64,000 bases of DNA, from positions 12,586,001 to 12,650,000 of the forward strand of contig NC_003282.8 in NCBI RefSeq assembly GCF_000002985.6. The letters run 5' to 3'. Both the position numbers and the translations under genes were made by a program. Shown here piece after piece: positions 35,469 to 47,661 of the stretch. The notes beneath the pieces are model-generated. The model saw nothing but the letters and a program-made list of their open reading frames with translations, ran no database searches and was not told the DNA's origin. Source of the stretch: Caenorhabditis elegans. Its lineage: Eukaryota; Nematoda; Chromadorea; Rhabditida; Rhabditidae. How positions within the stretch are numbered: position 1 is the stretch's first letter; every line of letters begins with the position of its first letter.

Positions 35469-35859
35469 GTGAGGCCCCACGAAAAGGGGAGCAGAACGAA
35501 AAGGGGATCTGCAAAAAGGGGATCTGCGAAAAGGGGAGATACGAAAAGGGGAGATACGAAAAGGGGAGCAACGAAAAGGGGAGCTGGCACTGTGGCAAAC
35601 GCACAAAACGCATTTTTTCTCACGCAACGCACGTTGATTTTTAAAATTTTCTTCTAGAAGATACGCTTAACAACACGCGACGCGTAACATCGGAGCATCG
35701 TTGTATCGTTTTCTTCGAGAAAAATAGCGTTTGGCACAGTGCAGATCCCCTTTTCGTTGCTCCCCTTTTCGTATCTCCCCTTTTCGTATCTCCCCTTTTC
35801 GCAGATTCCCTTTTTGCAGATCCCCTTTTCGTTCTGCTCCCCTTTTCGTGGGGCCTCAC
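35469..35859. mobile_element. 391-bp MITE with arms made of GAAAAGGGG tandem units
   Basis: Ends are exact inverted repeats starting GTGAGGCCCCACGAAAAGGG (left) and the complement ending CTCAC (right). Each arm, about 120 bp, is a run of 15-bp units of the form ACGAAAAGGGGAGAT with variants in the last bases. The host motif TTTA flanks both sides (35465-35468 and 35860-35863), consistent with a target duplication. The centre (GGCACTGTGGCAAACGC and beyond) is partly symmetric. The ORFs with KRG repeats on both strands are products of the units. Confidence 0.85.
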
Positions 35860-36482
35860 TTTAGTTTTTGTGTTTTTTGTTTACGCTAAACAACACGCGG
35901 CTCGTTATTTCGGAGCATCGTTGTCGTGTGTGCATTTTTGTGTCGCGGTGTTGACAACTGATGCAACAGATTTTACGACTATTGAAGTTGTAATTTTTTT
36001 GAAATTTTTAGATTTCCACTAATATTTTCGAGATTTCCGCGTAAATTCCGTATTCTAGATGCTTTAATTAAACAAAAATCCATTAGGCGATTAAAATCAA
36101 GATTTTATCGAAACTTTTCTAGAAAAATAGACATTTGAGCACACAATGAGAAGTACACGAAACAAGAGAAAGAAGATTATGCGAATAAAGTAAATATATG
36201 ATAATACTGGAATACATAGAAATTTTCTTAGTTTTGGTTATATAAAAGAGTACACGAATATTCAACAAGAAACAGTCGTAAAATTGGGGAAAAATCAAAC
36301 ATCTGGGCGAAAACAATATTTTAGGGAAATGGGAAAGAATCACCGGTATATAAATAATTGAGCGGGATGGAAAACATGTAGGAAAACATGGGAGAAAATA
36401 ACAATATTTATGAATTTCTGCCCTAAAATTTGAAGATAAAACTTTCGAAATTATTCAAAATTCCGCCAAATCAGCAGATCAT

Positions 36483-39400
36483 CTAGTTGGCGACCTCTTT
36501 CTGCTTCTTCTGATCGTCGGCAAAACTGAAAATTGTTCTTTTTGACCATAGATTCAAAGTGTCCAGATGCTCTAATTACCTGACTTTTGGTTTTGGAGGT
36601 ACCGGTGGAGCAACTCGAGCTCCGGCTCCAAATCCATTCAAATTATCATATGCGAGATTTCGTTCGTCGATTACCAACGGGAATTGGCGGGTTTTTGGTG
36701 GTCGGCACGGCGGAGGCTTTTGATCTGTTGAGCCAGCAGGAGCAGGAGAAACCGGTGTTGGAGCTGGAGCCTTACGAAATGAGCCATTTGACATTGGAGT
36801 CGTGAAAGCCGGAATGTGGCGGTCCTGGAAATTTGTTCGGTGAAAATTTGAGAAAAATTAGAAAGTGGATATTTTTGTTGCAAAATATACCAAAAAATTT
36901 GGAAAATTTAGAGAGTACATTGCAACAAGCAAGATTTTTTTCTGGAAAAATGTAAATTTTCAAAGTTTCTGAAAATTAAAAAAATTTAGGAATTTTCAAA
37001 ATTTCGGCGGATTTTTTTAAACGAAAAATTTCTGGTTTTTGACCATATTCGGGGTAATTTTTTCAGCGCCAAGTGCCTATTAACCTGAATAGGACTCATT
37101 CCTCTTGCTGGTCCATCGATAAGCTTAGTCTCAATAATGTGTACTCTTTTTGGAGAATTCTCCTCAACAGTCACATGTTCCATCTCCTCTTGTTGCGATT
37201 TTCTCATCGAAATTGTCTCATTTCTGACTGAAAGCGGTGGAGTTACAGGTCGTGGTGGTGCTGGAGAGATGCTTGATCGATCGAGTGTCGATAATCGGGA
37301 GGATGTCTGGAAAATTGGTGAATTTTTGAATTCTAGATTTTTCTTAGATCTTTCGAATAAATCAATTTTTTTACATAAATTCTAAATTTCAATTTTTTTT
37401 CAATACTTTCCGGATTTTTTGTTTCAAATTATTTTTTTAAAGATAAAATTTATATAAATTCGACTTGGGTTTTTCAAAAATTTGAGTGAAATTTTCACGC
37501 CAAAATTTTAGATTTTTCGCAAAAATTGAAATAAATTTTGAAAAAATTTTAAAATAAAAATTTAAAAATTACACATTACAAAAATTACTAAACTATCGAA
37601 AAAAGAAATATTTTCTGAATTTTTTTCTTCGAATTTTATCAAAAATTTTTATTACCGGTGACATTGGCGGCGGGGATACTGAAGCCTGTTTCAGATTAGT
37701 TCCACACTCAACAAGAAGCTTATAAGCCTCTTGGGCAGCTGAAGACCATCCTTCTTGTTGTGGAGTCCGTGTGGAGTACAGACTTTCTGCTGGCTGCTGA
37801 GGCTCTTCAATTTCCCCTGGTTTTTGTTCTTTTTGTCGTTCTTCTCTCAATAAATCCTCAGTTTTCCGGTGTTCTCGTGCCGATTTCTCATTGATTTTTC
37901 GTACTTCTTGTTCTGTCATAAATCTTATTCGAGCTTCAGATGATTGTGGTGGTGGCTGATGTGTTGTGGAAGAGGAAATCGTTCGATTCATTGAATCTAG
38001 GAGCGGTCGATCTTCAGAATAATCACAAATTGTTCCGATTGAATAGTTGGTGAGATCTCGATTTAAATCTTCAATCTTTTCGCAAAGAGCTATGTCGGAT
38101 TTTGAAGCAGGCGTCGGAATGTCTTTTCTGGAAAAAAAAATATTTCAGAAAATTCTGATTTTCACCGGATATATATTTTTTTTCTTGTTTAAACTTCAAT
38201 TTGAAAACAATTATCTTGAGAAATTCGGAACTTTTCCAGAAAAAAGCATTTTTGAAAAATTCTTCTAATTTTTTCATAGAATACTTTTTTAAAACTGTAT
38301 TTAGAAATTAGTTTTTTTTTTCGTTTTTTTTGTAAAATCGAATTTTAAGTTTTTCTCCAAAATTTTGTGAAATTCTGTTTTTTTTTCTTTTTTTTTTTGA
38401 AGGAATTTAAATTTTATTTGAAATGCAAAATAAAAGATTTTGATAAAAACAATTTTTTGGAAAAACTGTCAAAGATGAATTTTTTGTCCAAAATTCAAAA
38501 AAAAAAACTATTTTTTGAAAAAAAAATTGGTAAAAAACCAGTTTTGAAACTTTTTCTTTGAGATTAGTCAAAATTCTTTTTCAATCCAAAAAAATTGATC
38601 GAAAATGTTTTTTTGGGTTTTCGCTGAAAATCGAAATTTCTTTCAAGGATTAAATATTTTTTTTCTGAAAAAAGGGGTTTTTTTAAAAACTAAAACCTAA
38701 ATATTTAGTCAAAAATTGGCTGAAAGTATAGTTTTTTCTTTCTTTTTTTTTTGGAAAAAAAAATTGAATTTTTGTATTGTTGTGCAAAAATCAAACAAAC
38801 AATTTTTTTTCGAAATTTTTTGTTTGAAAAACTCGAACTTTTTAGTTTTTTGCTTCTAAATTCAAACATTTTTAGATCATAATTTTTTGTGTCAGCCTTG
38901 TTCAGGATCCCGTACCCTCTTGCATAAACCGCTGCAACTGGGCCACGTGGTGCCGGGATGGGATCTTTCCTGCTTGATGACAATGCAGTAAGTGTAGTTG
39001 ATTGACTAATTGCTCCTGGAGATCTTGTCCATCGGTGATCATCTTCCTGATCATCCATATAGCTTATCAGATTATTTGATGGAATTGAAAGAGAAATTCC
39101 AGTTAATGGATCCTTCAGTGAATTTGCTGCCGATGCGGTAAGCGGTGGAGCTGTTGGTGTCAAAGATCCCCTCGATCGATCAAGTGATGAGAATTGATCA
39201 TGAACTTGAACAGAATGTTGATTTCCAGAAGAAACCGAAGAGACACTGCGTGGAGGGGGTCGTGGCTGTGAATAAGACGGTGGTTGTGAAGGAGCACGAG
39301 CCACAGGCGGTGATACAGTATCCCGGAGATTTAGAGCATCACGGCTTAGGGGTCCGACGTCACGAAGAGACATTGTCTCTTTAATTGGGACACCATTACG

Positions 39401-42400
39401 GGCAACTGTTTCACGGAGATGTACTGATGAAGTGGTGGAGGATGAGGTCTGGAAAATTTGTTTTTTTTGTTGAAATTAAATGTTTCGATTTTTAGCAATT
39501 CTATAGAATTTTCATCAGTTTTGTTTCTGGTAATTTTTTCGAATTTCGAATTCGAATTTTTTGTTTGTATTCTTATTATTATTTGTATATGTTTTTCACG
39601 ACTAACAATCGTAATAAAAGTAAATTAGATTATCTGACAAATCGTTTGCTTCGAAAAAACTTTTTTATTTTAATTTTCCGATTTTTTTTCTGAAAAAATC
39701 ACAATTTTAGTTTTTTTTTTGCTGCTGTTGAGAAATGTGATTTCGGCTAACTTTTCAATCGATTTTTCAAGAAAAAATCTGATTTTTCGGAAAAATGAAT
39801 ACATTTTGTGTTCCATATTTCAATTTTCTCTAAAAAAACCAAAAATTGCAATTTTTCGATTTTTTTTGTTCTCGGAAAAAATGTGAGTTCGATTTTACCA
39901 TTAAAACGTTTTTAAAAATAATTTTTGTTGTGAAAAAAACATTTTCGAAAACCATTTAACATTGTGGTTTGCTCCTTTTTTTAAAAGAAAAATTATATAC
40001 ATATTTTCCCCTTTATTACTCTTAATAGATTCGAACAACAATTTTAAAACTTATTGAAACCATTTTTTTAAAAGATTTTTCAGAAATTCGAAAAAAAGTA
40101 ATTATTGTATTTCTTTTTTCTGAAAACTGGAGATCGAAATTATATTTTTTCGAAAAAATAAAATCCGAATTGTTATTTCGACTTCCCCAGAAAATAGTAT
40201 TTTTGGTTTTCGAATTTTTTTTCAAATTTTCCAATCAGATAAATCCGTACAAATTTTCTTGAATTCGAATTTTCTTAAAATTTAATTAAAAATACATAAT
40301 TTCAATTTTTTTCTATTTTTCAATCGATTTTTTTGATTCAGCGAAACTAACATGAGAAGGCGCAGGCGAAGCTTGTGATCCTCTCGACGTTGACGGTGAC
40401 GATGAAGTCGGGCACATTGCCTTCTTATCCAATTGTAGTAATCCAAATGCAGTTCCATCAATACCCACGTGACACGTGTGACGGACATCTCCGACTGGTT
40501 CACTTATCAGAAGCTTCTTACGTTCTCGTTCACTTTCTTTTTCAGCTTTTTTGTTCTTTTTTCCACCTTTTTCTTTCTCACTGAATCCATTTTCAATTGT
40601 TCCATTTGAGCACGGTGGTTCGGATCCTAGATGAGCTACAGTATCCGTTGGACGGAATAATCCCAGTTTTCCGTTGCGTAAAGATCCGAACCAATAGTAA
40701 CCGTCAGGATATTGAGCTGGTCTGAAAATTGGGGAAAAATTAATATTTTTAGTGTTTTTTTTTTGCCATTTTTTTAAATTAGATTAGATGTTAAATATCG
40801 ATATTTCAAACTTGTTTCAAATTATTTCGTTTTAAATTTCAGAGCATTTTCCGACGTTTTTTCTTCATTTTTGCCGGATTTTCAAAAAAAAAAATTTCGT
40901 AAAAGTCATCATAACTGTTTTTTTTTGGATGGAAAATTTGGAATTTTATTGGAAATTTTTGTTTCCAAAATTTTCCAAAAAATATATCAAAACTTTTTGG
41001 AACAAGAAAATGTTCTTTTTTCGATTTTTTTGGAAATTTTTGTAATTTTGTGAATTTTACAAAACTTTCAGGATTTTTTTTGAAATTTTTTGGAAAATTT
41101 TGGAATTTTATTGGAAATTTTTGTAAAATTTTGTTTCCAAAAAATTTAAAAATTTTCGAAAATATGTTTTTAAAAATTTCAAAAATTTCGAAAAATTGTA
41201 CCAAAAATTTTTAGAAATTTGTGAAAATTTTGCTTCCAAAAAATTCCAAAATTTTCTAAAAAATGTTTTAAAAAATTTCCAAATTTTACCGAAACTTTTT
41301 GAAAATCATTGGAAATTTTGCTTCCAAAAATTCCAAAACTTTACAAACAATTTTGGCAATTTTTTTTTGAAATTTTTGTAAAATTTTGTTTCTAAACAAT
41401 TTCCAAATTTTATGAAAACTTTTTGGAAATTTTGCTTCCAAAAATTCCGAAATTTCTCAAACAACTTTGTAAAAATTTTTTCGAATTTCATAGTCATTTT
41501 TAACTCACGATCGGCTGATAACAACAATCAAATCATCTTTTTTAAAATGTAAATGATCGGCGGCCGAATCTTTACAATCCACGACAGCTCTCACAGATTG
41601 TGCTCTTCTTTCCGGAAATTTAGCGACAATATCGGAAAATGTGGGTCTATCCTGTACTTGATGTGTCCATGTTTCCTTTAACATATCATAAATATCTTCT
41701 GGACATGCTTTTGGTCTTGTAAGAAGCTCTTTTTTCCTGTCGACAAGTTCAAGAATCTGTGCTCCCGATCGTCCTTTCCATGGCATTTCTCCATAGGAAA
41801 ACATTTCCCAGATTGTTACTCCGTACGCCCAGACATCAGATTTTGAGGTGAACTGGAAATTGTTTTGTAAATTATTTTGAGCATTTAAAAAATATGAAAA
41901 ATGTTAAAAATCCGAATTTTTAAATTTTCGGAAATTTTGAAATATATATTTTATTAATTTTCGGAAAATTTTAAAAATTCAGAACTTTTCAAAAATTAAT
42001 TTAAAAATGTTAAAGAATTATGTTTTATAGATTTTTAGAAATATTATAAAAACGGTTTTTGTATGAATTTAAAAATTCTTATAACATTTCAATTTTAAAT
42101 ATTTTTTTAAAATAAAACTTTTCAAAAATACATTTTTTTAAAATTTTGTTTGAAATGTAATATTTGAAATAAAAAAAGAAAATTTTATTGGAATTTTTTG
42201 TTTCTTCGTTTTTAATATTTATTTTTGCGAATTATCGGAGTTTAGGCCGAAATTTTGTGAAATTTTCGAACAAAAAGGGGTCTGAAAATTGAATAATTGT
42301 TCAAAATTGGGGAAAAATTAAAATTTGGTAAATTTCAGCAAATGTTTTTTTGCAATACCTTTAAAAAATTAATACACTCCGGTGCACACCAAGCAATAGG

Positions 42401-44966
42401 AAGCTTAAGATTCGGTGTAAATTCACTTCGATAATAATCTTCACCAATTCCAAGAGATCTCGATAGTCCAAAATCTGATATTTTCACAAGTTTCGGTGAG
42501 AAAACGAGCACATTTCTTGCGGCAAGATCTCGATGAATGAGTCTTTGTAATTCAAGATATGACATTCCCATTGCAATTTGTTCAGCATAATCACATAAAA
42601 CATGAACTGGAAAACTATCACGGAGAGCCGGTTTGTGAAGGCATTCCAGCAAAGATCCACATGTTGCGAGCTCCGAGACCTGCAAATTTTTTGTTATAAT
42701 TTTTGAACTTTTAGATAATTCTGAAATGTTCAATTTTTTTCGAAAATTTATGATTTTTTATCATTAAAACTTTCTCACGAGGAGGAGAAGTGCGCAATTT
42801 TTGCTGTGAGTTTGACAGTTTCAGGCTAGAATACATCGTTCTGGACCATTTTTTCCGTTTTTTTTTCCTTTTTTTGATGAAAAATGCAAAAAATCAAGCT
42901 CTAGGGTTCTATAGAGATTTCTTATTAAAAACAATTTTTAAATACTAATTTTAATTTCAAAAGTCGCATAAAAAATTTCAATTTTTAAAATAATTTTCGG
43001 TATTTTTTTTTTCTGTAAAAATGGTCTTTGTTTGTCTTCGTTTAGGCATACGAGAATCTAATATTTATTCTGGGTTTTTCTAGCAAAATCGAAAATTGCA
43101 TTAAAACTCTATTTTACGATATTTTTTCCATTGTTTTTTGAAATTTTTTTTCGGTTTTATGACAAAAAATTTGAATATACAAAAAATTCTAATATTACCA
43201 GATTTGTTCCGGCTTAGATTTTAATTTTTAAATCCTTACCAACATAATTTTTTTCGTATCAAGAACAACTCCATATAGTCTAACAACATGTTCATGTCTC
43301 ATTCGTGTCATAATTGCAGCTTCTTGTAAAAATGATGATGACGTGGCAAGTAGTTTATCAGATCCAACACATTTTACGGCTACTTGAATGACGTCACTTC
43401 CTGCTGAATTCTTCCATCCTGCTTGCCAAACTGACCCGAATTCTCCTTGTCCCAACTCTTTGCAAAGCGTTATTCTGGAAAATTGTAACTTTAGTTTTCA
43501 ATTAATTTTCTCGAAAAATTAAATCGAGCAATTTTAAAAGAGATTTTTCAATGTTGAAAAAATAATATGATGTAATGTCAAATTTGCAAACACAGTTTTC
43601 TTCGATTTTGCAAAATCTCGGAAAGTCGAAACCTCTGTACTTTTTTCTGAAAACAAGGAATTTTTAAATAAATAGTTTGTTTTCTAGGAAACTTGAATTA
43701 AAATTTAAAACCTAAAAATAAATAAAATGCAAATTTGCTTGGAAATTTCCGATTTTTCTGATTTTCAATAACGAAAATCAGATTTTTTAAATTTTAGATA
43801 TTTTTCTTCACTTTTTTGTAGATAACTTATATTTTTATGTGGTGGTTATTCTTGCGAAGAGGAATAAAATTTGCTAAAAATTTTTTATTTTTTAATCTTC
43901 GAAAAAAAAAAATTATTTCTTTTGTTTTTTTTTCTGAAAATACCATACTTTTAAAATTAATTTTCTTTCGATTTTTTCAAATTTTTCATTCTGAAAAAAT
44001 GATCTTTTGCCAAAACATCTTTTTTTCTGGAGTTTTTAAAAAAATTTTTTTTAATTTTCCATTTTGCTCCACGTTTTTCCCAGAAATGCTCACTTTTCAA
44101 TTGGAATTACATGATGATCATTATCATCTTGATTTGCAACTGAATTCGAAGTTTTTCGATCCAAACTTTCCGCCCTTTTGAATGCTTTTTTCACTTTTCC
44201 AAAAATTCCAGACGGAAACATTTTTGTATATTCTTTTCGGAGGCGCTTTTGCTCCGGGCGGCTCATTCCTGAAAAATGTAAGTTTATTTTTCGGATTTTT
44301 TTCTGAAATATAATTCTTAATTTCCGATCAATTTTTAATTTAATTTCAGAGAAAAATAAACTAATTTTAAAAAATCTCAAATTAAAAAAAAGAAAACTAA
44401 AATAAATGGCCACAAAATGAGCAGTCATACGATTGAAAAATGAGAAAAATAAACACTTGTTTCGATTGAATCGTTGTGTAAATATTGATGGTATTTAGAG
44501 GCAGAAAGTAGAAAAAAAAAACAAAACAAATTTAATTATTTTTTGTCGAATATTATTTTTAGAATTTTAAAGAAGTTATTCTGGTTTTTTTTCAGAGATT
44601 ATTGTTCTATTTTTGAGTGGAAAACTAACAAAACTGTGATTTTTTCGGTATTTTTAAAATAATTATTCATTGAGATTAAAAAAAAAATCCTCACCAACAG
44701 ACAACAAATCGACTTCTTCGACATATTGTAAATCGGCAGCATTTCGTAGTTTTAGTTTTCGACGGAGATCTGATTCGTAGCTGAAAATTTTATTTTTTAA
44801 TTACTTGAATCTCGGTTTTTACGCAGAAATTGTTAATTTTTCTTCTGAAAACCCCATTTTTCAGCAAATAATCTTAATTTTCCAGCTCTTACCCTGATAA
44901 ATCGGCTGCTTGAAGCAGTTTATTGAGCGTCGCATCAGCGGTACCCGCCGTCGGCTCCTCTCGCAT
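36483..44966 (-). CDS. ark-1: ARK-1, ACK-family non-receptor tyrosine kinase
   Basis: Twelve exons (minus strand): 44966-44893, 44780-44695, 44268-44094, 43474-43240, 42679-42359, 41852-41509, 40721-40352, 39448-38868, 38127-37656, 37306-37085, 36824-36580 and 36525-36483. The joined frame is 1055 aa. Domains: SAM-like N-terminus (LNKLLQAADLSGYESDLRRK), kinase from about 112 (GQGEFGSVW loop, VAVK lysine 146, HRDLAARN with Asp 241, DFG Asp 259), SH3 at about 378-435, CRIB motif ISEPVGDVRHTCHVG at 484-498, then a long proline-rich tail ending with the SH3 ligand PPVPPKPK. This is the ACK order. Family role: a Cdc42-linked kinase. Worm ARK-1 binds SEM-5/GRB2 and dampens LET-23 EGFR-Ras signalling in vulval induction (literature). 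Catalytic residues are intact. I prefer ark-1 to the paralogue sid-3 because of length, locus and the absence of a recognisable UBA domain. Confidence 0.94.
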
Positions 44967-45021
44967 TCTTCGAATATTTTTCTTTTTTCGTTGTTTCTAC
45001 CCCCGGTTGACGTTTGTTTTG

Positions 45022-45029
45022 CCTGCAAT
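45022..45029 (-). promoter_or_regulatory. ark-1: probable trans-splice acceptor of ark-1
   Basis: Minus-strand AAATTGCAG ends at 45023, 57 nt upstream of the ATG at 44966. The leader GCAAAACAAACG follows. No upstream donor is obvious, so SL addition is the simplest reading. Confidence 0.45.
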
Positions 45030-45193
45030 TTTTAGAATTTACAGTCAATTTTACACAATTTAAACGGAAAAATAACAGAATTGAAAGGCGTGGGAGGATG
45101 TGTTGACACGTGTTCAGAAAATGAAGAAAAAACAGTTTAAAATAGCAAATACCGTACCCGCCAGTTCTCGAAACGATTTCACGTATTTTAAAG

Positions 45194-46790
45194 TTTATGC
45201 TATGCGCCTTTAAGGAGTACAGTGTTTGATACTTCTGAAATTGCTAGTTTTTTTGAAAACTAATAAATAATTAAGAAAATGGAGCAATTTTTCACTGAAA
45301 AATCAATTTCAAAAAAATTAAAAAATTTGAGTTTCAACAAAAATCAATGAAACATTTCTTTGGAAAAAAGATGTTCAAAAAAAGATATTGGATATACATT
45401 TCTACATGCAAAGAGAGGAGACCCAGGAACATTGAACAAAAAAAACTTTTGGTCACTCTCACTTCCACTCTCTGCATGTTTAGAATTGCGTGCAATGAAC
45501 CGGGCAAAAATTCATTTATTTCGACAAATTCGTGTTTGTGCGTGCTTCCCTTTATTTTTCAATTCATTTCCAATACACATTTATGTAGTGTTGAAAACTT
45601 ACTAAATATGGAAGTTTGTTGCAATAGGAGAATTCAGTATTTTTCGAAAATAGAAATTAAAAAAAAATAGAAAATATTTAAGGCATTTACAGCGAAATAC
45701 TGCGGAATGTAAATATATTGACGATTCACATTTTTCTGTTAAAAAAATGTATCGAAAAAGTATCGTATTTTATGTTTTTAAAGGCGCACGCAATTCTCCG
45801 ACTGGGTCTCGCCACGAGAAACAAACGTGTATGGTACAAATTTAGATTTTTCTTTGAAAATTTTCTTGCAATTTCTGCTATTTAGTATTCTCAGCATTTC
45901 GAATGATAATCATGAAAATAAATAAAAAATATAAAAATCGGAAAGCGCTACCATAAAATTTTCTAAAATGCTTTCAAATAAAAAACCCGCAAAAACCATT
46001 AACTAGACTGATACTATTCTGAATTCGAATTAAACTAGAAAGACGGGAAGTTGAAAAAAAATTTCGAAAAGAATTTATCGCCGCATGGTTCATTAAACAA
46101 TATCGTAACTTCTCAATTTTCTGAAAACTGTAGTCGAAGGCGCACGGATTTAGCCAGATGGGTCTCGCGGCGAATAAAGTTTTTGGTAGATTCAATTTTT
46201 TTCTTTAATTAATTAAACTTAAAATTGTGATAATAACACAACATACATTGATTTTTAAAATATGGATGTGCTCCAAAAGTGCTTCAATAAGTGATATTTA
46301 TTACCCATTGTTTTTTTTGCGGCGAGACCCATCCGGAAAATTACGTGCGCCTTTAAGCAATATTTTCAGAAAAATGCGAAAGGATTAAAGCATACTACAT
46401 GGAAACGTAAAAAACAAAGAAAAACTCTAATATTGCATATATCCCGAGAACAATCGAATAAAAAAAGGAGCTCCATTCCGAAAAAATGAAGGAGAAAACG
46501 GGAAAGACCATCAATCAAATTGGATGTGGAAACACATGGAGAAGAAAGAAAAAAAAAGAAAAAAGGGCGAATATCTTGTAATAGTAGTACTGGTGGTTGT
46601 AGTTGAAGTACACTTTGAAATAGTGTATGACTTCAAGCGAACATGAGGCGCAGACGGTTAGATACAATTAGCTAATGAATGTAAAGTTTCTTTTGCTTTA
46701 TTGTTACGGAGATTCTAAAGTTTTTGAATTTTTTGCAAGGTTTTAAAAAGGCGCACGAATTCATTCGGATAGGTCTTGCCACGAGATGAA
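45194..46790. repeat. cluster of short dispersed repeats (GGCGCACG ... GGGTCTCGCCACGA)
   Basis: A motif of the form AGGCGCACG, a short A/T stretch, then GGGTCTCGCSRCGA occurs at 45781-45820, 46137-46176, 46319-46357 (inverted) and 46749-46786. A terminal-looking piece GCGCCTTTAAGGAGTACAG lies at 45200-45222. Similar fragments occur elsewhere in the window, for example GGTCTCGACACGACCGG at about 61004. This is a common dispersed worm repeat in several decayed copies. Confidence 0.6.
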
Positions 46791-47255
46791 AGAAAAGTTT
46801 TGAAAAATCATTTTTCTAAAAAAAATCATAGATGAAATACTGAAAAGAAAATTTCAGAAAAAACTGCACACAAAATTTCGAATAGCGTAACACTGCGAAG
46901 CCAGGATATGTTTTTTTTTAATTCTTTTTTATATGAAAATTCAATTTTTCCCAATTTTCAGTTTTTTTTTTCAATTGATGCACCATGGTGTCTACATAGC
47001 ACATTTCCAAGTTTTTTTTTCATTGATAAGTTCTAAAGTTCAGTGTATTTATAGGTGTCTGTCGGTATCTTTTCTTTCATTTTTTGTTGTTAAAAACCAT
47101 CATTAAAATTTATATTGCCATGGTTAACTTGATGTAGAACACTTTTAAATACATATGTAGCATGTGTATTATTTTCTTTAATGTTCGTTAGGTTTGAAAA
47201 AACACAACTAGAAAAAATTGACCTGAATGTTATTAAATGCTCTTTATATTTGTGA

Positions 47256-47661
47256 CAGGGGGCGGCAAACGATTTATTCCGGCAAATCGGCAAATCGGCA
47301 AATTGCCAGAATGGAAAATTTCCGGCAAATCGGCAATTTCCGACAATTTCGCATTTATTTTTTGGAAATTTCAAAAATTCAATTTCAAATGGCAAAATTA
47401 AACGCATCCCATGAATGTTCCTACATTTATTTTGAAAAGTAAGCGAATTCTATTTAAATATGTTTTAAAAAAGCGGAAAAAATTCAAAAAAGACTTAGTT
47501 TTCAGTGTTTCCGTTTTATAAAAAATCCCTCTAAACATTTCCGGCGAATCGGCACATTGCCGGAATTGAAAATTTCCGTCAATTCGGCAAACCGGCAATT
47601 TGCCGACTTGTCGAATTTGTCGACAAATCAATTTGCCGAACGGCAGTTGTCGCCCACCCCT
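47256..47661. repeat. dispersed TTTGCCG-type palindromic element, copy 3
   Basis: Left end CAGGGGGCGGCAAACGAT, right end GTTGTCGCCCACCCCT. CGGCAAATCGGCAAATTGCC units fill both flanks, with a single-copy middle (AAAATTAAACGCATCCCATG, TTTTGAAAAGTAAGCGAATT) that matches copy 2. This is the most complete copy in the window and serves as the empty site for the solo LTR in copy 2. Confidence 0.8.

Larger units (their letters stand above)
28730..36482. other. 7.7-kb intergenic region upstream of efa-6 and downstream of ark-1
   Basis: I find no convincing protein gene here. The region is a mosaic of AT-rich spacer, small mobile elements (30172, 31057, 31734, 32074 and 35469, listed separately), a G19 tract, a GA microsatellite and several less AT-rich patches. 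Patches at about 29420-29760, 30100-30720, 34500-34740 and 34930-35250 stand out in base composition and could be enhancers or untranslated first exons of efa-6. Their ORFs (up to 112 codons) lack paired splice sites and family motifs. The ark-1 3' UTR should lie just left of 36483. Confidence 0.5.

Noticed and set aside
35469..35859. Repetitive KRGSAKRGD-type ORFs on both strands
   Set aside because: They are translations of the MITE's 15-bp units.
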